Source: Candidatus Kuenenia stuttgartensis (GTDB taxonomy: Bacteria > Bacteroidota > Bacteroidia > Flavobacteriales_D > Crocinitomicaceae). From it: a stretch of DNA of 7,628 nt. Position 1 is the stretch's first letter. Every line of letters begins with the position of its first letter. The position numbers and the translations under genes are program-made. The stretch is from positions 1-7,628 of the forward strand of contig CALPRR020000123.1 in assembly GCA_943326025.2 (NCBI GenBank). Reading direction: 5' to 3'. Under the pieces are notes generated by a model. It saw nothing but the letters and a program-made list of their open reading frames with translations, was not told the origin of the DNA and made no database searches. This document shows, in pieces, positions 5,745-7,628 of this stretch.

Positions 5745-6782
5745 TTAATCTGGTATTGAATCTAATAATTTACGAAATTTTCTTTCTTCATCTTTTGTCA
5801 AAGGTACACCTTTTGATTTAGCTCCAAGCACAGAAAAATGAATATATCGCTCTGGATGCAATTGAATATCTGAGACTAAATTTTGTAATTCTTTATTTGT
5901 ATTTACCAATTCGTCATATAATTTTTCATCTTTAACAAGTTTACCTAATGTTCCAGAACCATTGGCTGCATCAGATAAAATATTATTTAATTTTTGTAAG
6001 GTTTGTTGCGCATCTCCAATTACATTTTTAAAATCAGCCGTAACTAAATCATCCGTAATTTTTTTAGCATTACCTAGTATTGACGCAACCTTTTCATTAC
6101 TTACTTTTAGGTTGTTAGTGATACTTTCTACGTTTGAAAATATCTGACCTAATTTTATTTTTTCAGAAACAACCAGCAATTCTACTTCATTTGCAACATT
6201 ACCAAATTTAGTAATCGTAGCTTTTAAATCTTTTATTCCTGTATGTAATTCTGAAGTAGCAGTAGTATCCCAAAAAGCTGAGACATTATTCACAAAATTA
6301 TCCAAACCAGTCATCATTCCTTTAAATTTTGTAACTACCGGGTCTGCATAAGTCTTGACTTGAGAAACAATATCAACTTCAACAAAACCTTGAATAGATT
6401 CTCCTGGTTTGAAATAACCTTTAGACAAATCTTCACTCATTTTAATTAAAATTCCTTTAGTCAAAAAGTCTAATGCTCCAATTTCAATAGTTGAGCCTTT
6501 AGGTATCTTAACGTCTTTGTTTTGAATATTAAATGTTACTTTAACTTTTCTATCTGGACTTTCATTTGCAACATATTCTACAGCTAAAACTTTTCCTACA
6601 CCAACCCCATTTAACGTTACAGAACTTGCGGGTGCTAATTGACCTGAATTAGGGAAATAAGCATAATAAACATCGTCACCGCCAAAAAAACTATTGCCTT
6701 TTAAAAAATTGACACCTGATACAAACAAAGCTATTGCTAACAATGCAATTAGACCTGTTTTAATTTCTTTTGTTATCTTCAA
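5745..6782 (-). CDS. MCE/MlaD-family lipid-transport protein
   Basis: A 345-aa single-pass protein: a short cytoplasmic start (MKITKEIKTG), one membrane helix at about aa 9-27, and one MCE domain at about aa 37-117, including the NGVGVGKV motif (aa 58-65) and the IPKGSTIEIGALDFLTKG strand-loop (aa 93-110). A long helical region follows (about 140-310) with heptad-like spacing, which in the family helps build hexameric or tubular channels. MCE proteins bind lipid and move it between inner and outer membrane with an MlaEF-type ABC permease; no such permease is in this window. The start is TTG at 6782, 4 nt after the amidase stop, because no in-frame ATG lies nearby and the KITKEIKTG leader matches family N-termini. 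The tight spacing implies translational coupling to the amidase gene. Confidence 0.9.
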   Translation of the reverse strand: MKITKEIKTGLIALLAIALFVSGVNFLKGNSFFGGDDVYYAYFPNSGQLAPASSVTLNGVGVGKVLAVEYVANESPDRKVKVTFNIQNKDVKIPKGSTIEIGALDFLTKGILIKMSEDLSKGYFKPGESIQGFVEVDIVSQVKTYADPVVTKFKGMMTGLDNFVNNVSAFWDTTATSELHTGIKDLKATITKFGNVANEVELLVVSEKIKLGQIFSNVESITNNLKVSNEKVASILGNAKKITDDLVTADFKNVIGDAQQTLQKLNNILSDAANGSGTLGKLVKDEKLYDELVNTNKELQNLVSDIQLHPERYIHFSVLGAKSKGVPLTKDEERKFRKLLDSIPD

Positions 6783-6786
6783 AACT

Positions 6787-7628
6787 CTATTTTTCTGCTA
6801 ATTTAATAGCTTTTTCTAAATTAATACGCTCTCCATTCATAAACGCGACCACAAAAGCATGTTGAAATCCTTTTTCGCGCATTAAATTCTTATAATTATT
6901 AGCAGTATTGAAGTCATTTTCAAAACTTCCAACAGTGTATTTATAAAGGTTATTTTGCTGATATTCAGAAACATCCAGCCCCATAAACTTTGAATTATTT
7001 ATTTGAACTTTAGTATCAGAAGTTTCTATTTGAACCTTGAAAATTATTAAATTATTTTTTTCAATAGAACTAACTTCTGAAGAATTGTTTTCTAAAATTT
7101 GTTCTGTTTTTGAATTTGATTTTGTTACAACTCCTTCAATCTCGTTTTTGTATTTTTCAAATGCAGTAAACATTGAATTTGCCATTTTTCGTTGAGAAGT
7201 AGTATCATTCAAAAACTTCTCTTCTTCATGATTAGTTAAGAAACCCGTCTCTATTAATACGCTTGGCATTGTAGTTTTATATAGCACTAAAAAACCCGCT
7301 TGTCGAACACCTCTATCTGAACGACCAATCTTTTTAAATTCAGCTTGTAATTTAGATGCAAAATTAATGGATTGATCTAAAAAAACTGAAAGCTGTAATT
7401 GTCTTGCTATAATTGCATCAGGTGACAAATCAAAATCTTTATATTTTGCTCCTTTATCATCCTCTAAATAAATAGCAGAGTTTTCTCTTTCAGCTATTTG
7501 TTTTTGAGCTTCTGTTCTATGTAAACCTAAAACATATGTCTCAGTTCCAAATGCAGCTTCAGCTGCAGAGTTTGCATGAATACAAATAAATAAATCAGCC
7601 TTGCTTTTATTTGCAATTTTAGCACGAT
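6787..7628 (-). CDS. N-acetylmuramoyl-L-alanine amidase (Amidase_3) with C-terminal SPOR-like domain, 5' end missing
   Basis: 279 codons are visible; the frame stays open to the right edge, so the N-terminus (signal peptide, first zinc ligands) lies outside the window. The segment begins RAKIANKSKADLFICIHANSA, which contains the zinc-ligand His (codon 7576-7578) of the SxHxN motif, here with Cys in place of the usual Ser. TETYVLG and then VLIETGFLTNHEEE follow; the Glu at 7249-7251 is the expected catalytic residue of the AmiABC fold. A Ser/Asn/Glu-rich linker (about 7046-7140) leads to a SPOR-like module (about 6820-7047) with FKVQIETS, YKYTVGSFEN and GFQHAFVVAF. The enzyme cleaves the amide between MurNAc and the stem peptide, and the SPOR module would target it to denuded septal glycan. 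A TTG at 7428 is an internal Leu codon, not a start. It heads the visible part of the operon and precedes the MCE gene by 4 nt. Confidence 0.92.
   Translation of the reverse strand, partial: RAKIANKSKADLFICIHANSAAEAAFGTETYVLGLHRTEAQKQIAERENSAIYLEDDKGAKYKDFDLSPDAIIARQLQLSVFLDQSINFASKLQAEFKKIGRSDRGVRQAGFLVLYKTTMPSVLIETGFLTNHEEEKFLNDTTSQRKMANSMFTAFEKYKNEIEGVVTKSNSKTEQILENNSSEVSSIEKNNLIIFKVQIETSDTKVQINNSKFMGLDVSEYQQNNLYKYTVGSFENDFNTANNYKNLMREKGFQHAFVVAFMNGERINLEKAIKLAEK

Noticed and set aside
5962..6147. Plus-strand open frame opposite the MCE helical region
   Set aside because: Antisense shadow; the minus-strand MCE product is continuous and family-like through this stretch.
6787..7428. Amidase as a complete 213-aa protein starting at 7428
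   Set aside because: The codon at 7428 is an internal TTG; the same frame continues upstream to the right edge through the zinc-binding IHAN motif, so the gene is cut by the window.

Overview
The window looks like an ordinary chromosomal segment of a low-GC member of the Bacteroidota, most likely Flavobacteriales. The reasons are the strong A+T bias, weak or absent Shine-Dalgarno sequences, promoter-like TAnnTTTG boxes upstream of genes, and gene families typical of that group: a DUF5723-type barrel, an MCE protein next to a SPOR-containing amidase, and a small flavobacterial protein often mislabelled 'ABC transporter ATPase'. I see no tRNA or rRNA, insertion sequence, CRISPR array, phage gene or defence system.

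Layout. At the left edge lies the 5' end of an unrecognised minus-strand gene (1-79). It is divergent from a plus-strand GtrA-family membrane protein (170-646, TTG start). A second plus-strand gene (739-2241) follows behind its own promoter-like element and encodes a signal-peptide-bearing outer-membrane beta-barrel of the DUF5723 type. A perfect 25-bp inverted repeat (2246-2297) separates it from a convergent minus-strand gene run and probably terminates transcription in both directions.

The rest of the window, read right to left, is one minus-strand run: SPOR-containing N-acetylmuramoyl-L-alanine amidase (cut by the right edge), MCE/MlaD-like lipid-transport protein (TTG start), membrane-anchored two-[4Fe-4S] protein, an 82-nt gap with a possible internal promoter, HAD-type phosphatase-like protein, 115-aa secreted hypothetical, soluble CCG-domain Fe-S protein, and a 150-aa conserved protein. 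Apart from the 82-nt gap, the spacings are 1 to 11 nt, which suggests co-transcription in one or two units.

How they may work together. The amidase and MCE protein are envelope functions (peptidoglycan cleavage and lipid traffic). The membrane 4Fe-4S protein and the CCG protein together resemble the two halves of a FadF/EMO- or HdrDE-type electron-transfer oxidoreductase, which would pass electrons between a soluble partner and the quinone pool. The two halves are separated here by a HAD gene and a small secreted-protein gene. The most useful second looks are this split redox pair, the unknown secreted protein inside it, and the misleading names that homology transfer would give to two of the small genes. 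I did not find a convincing new biological system.
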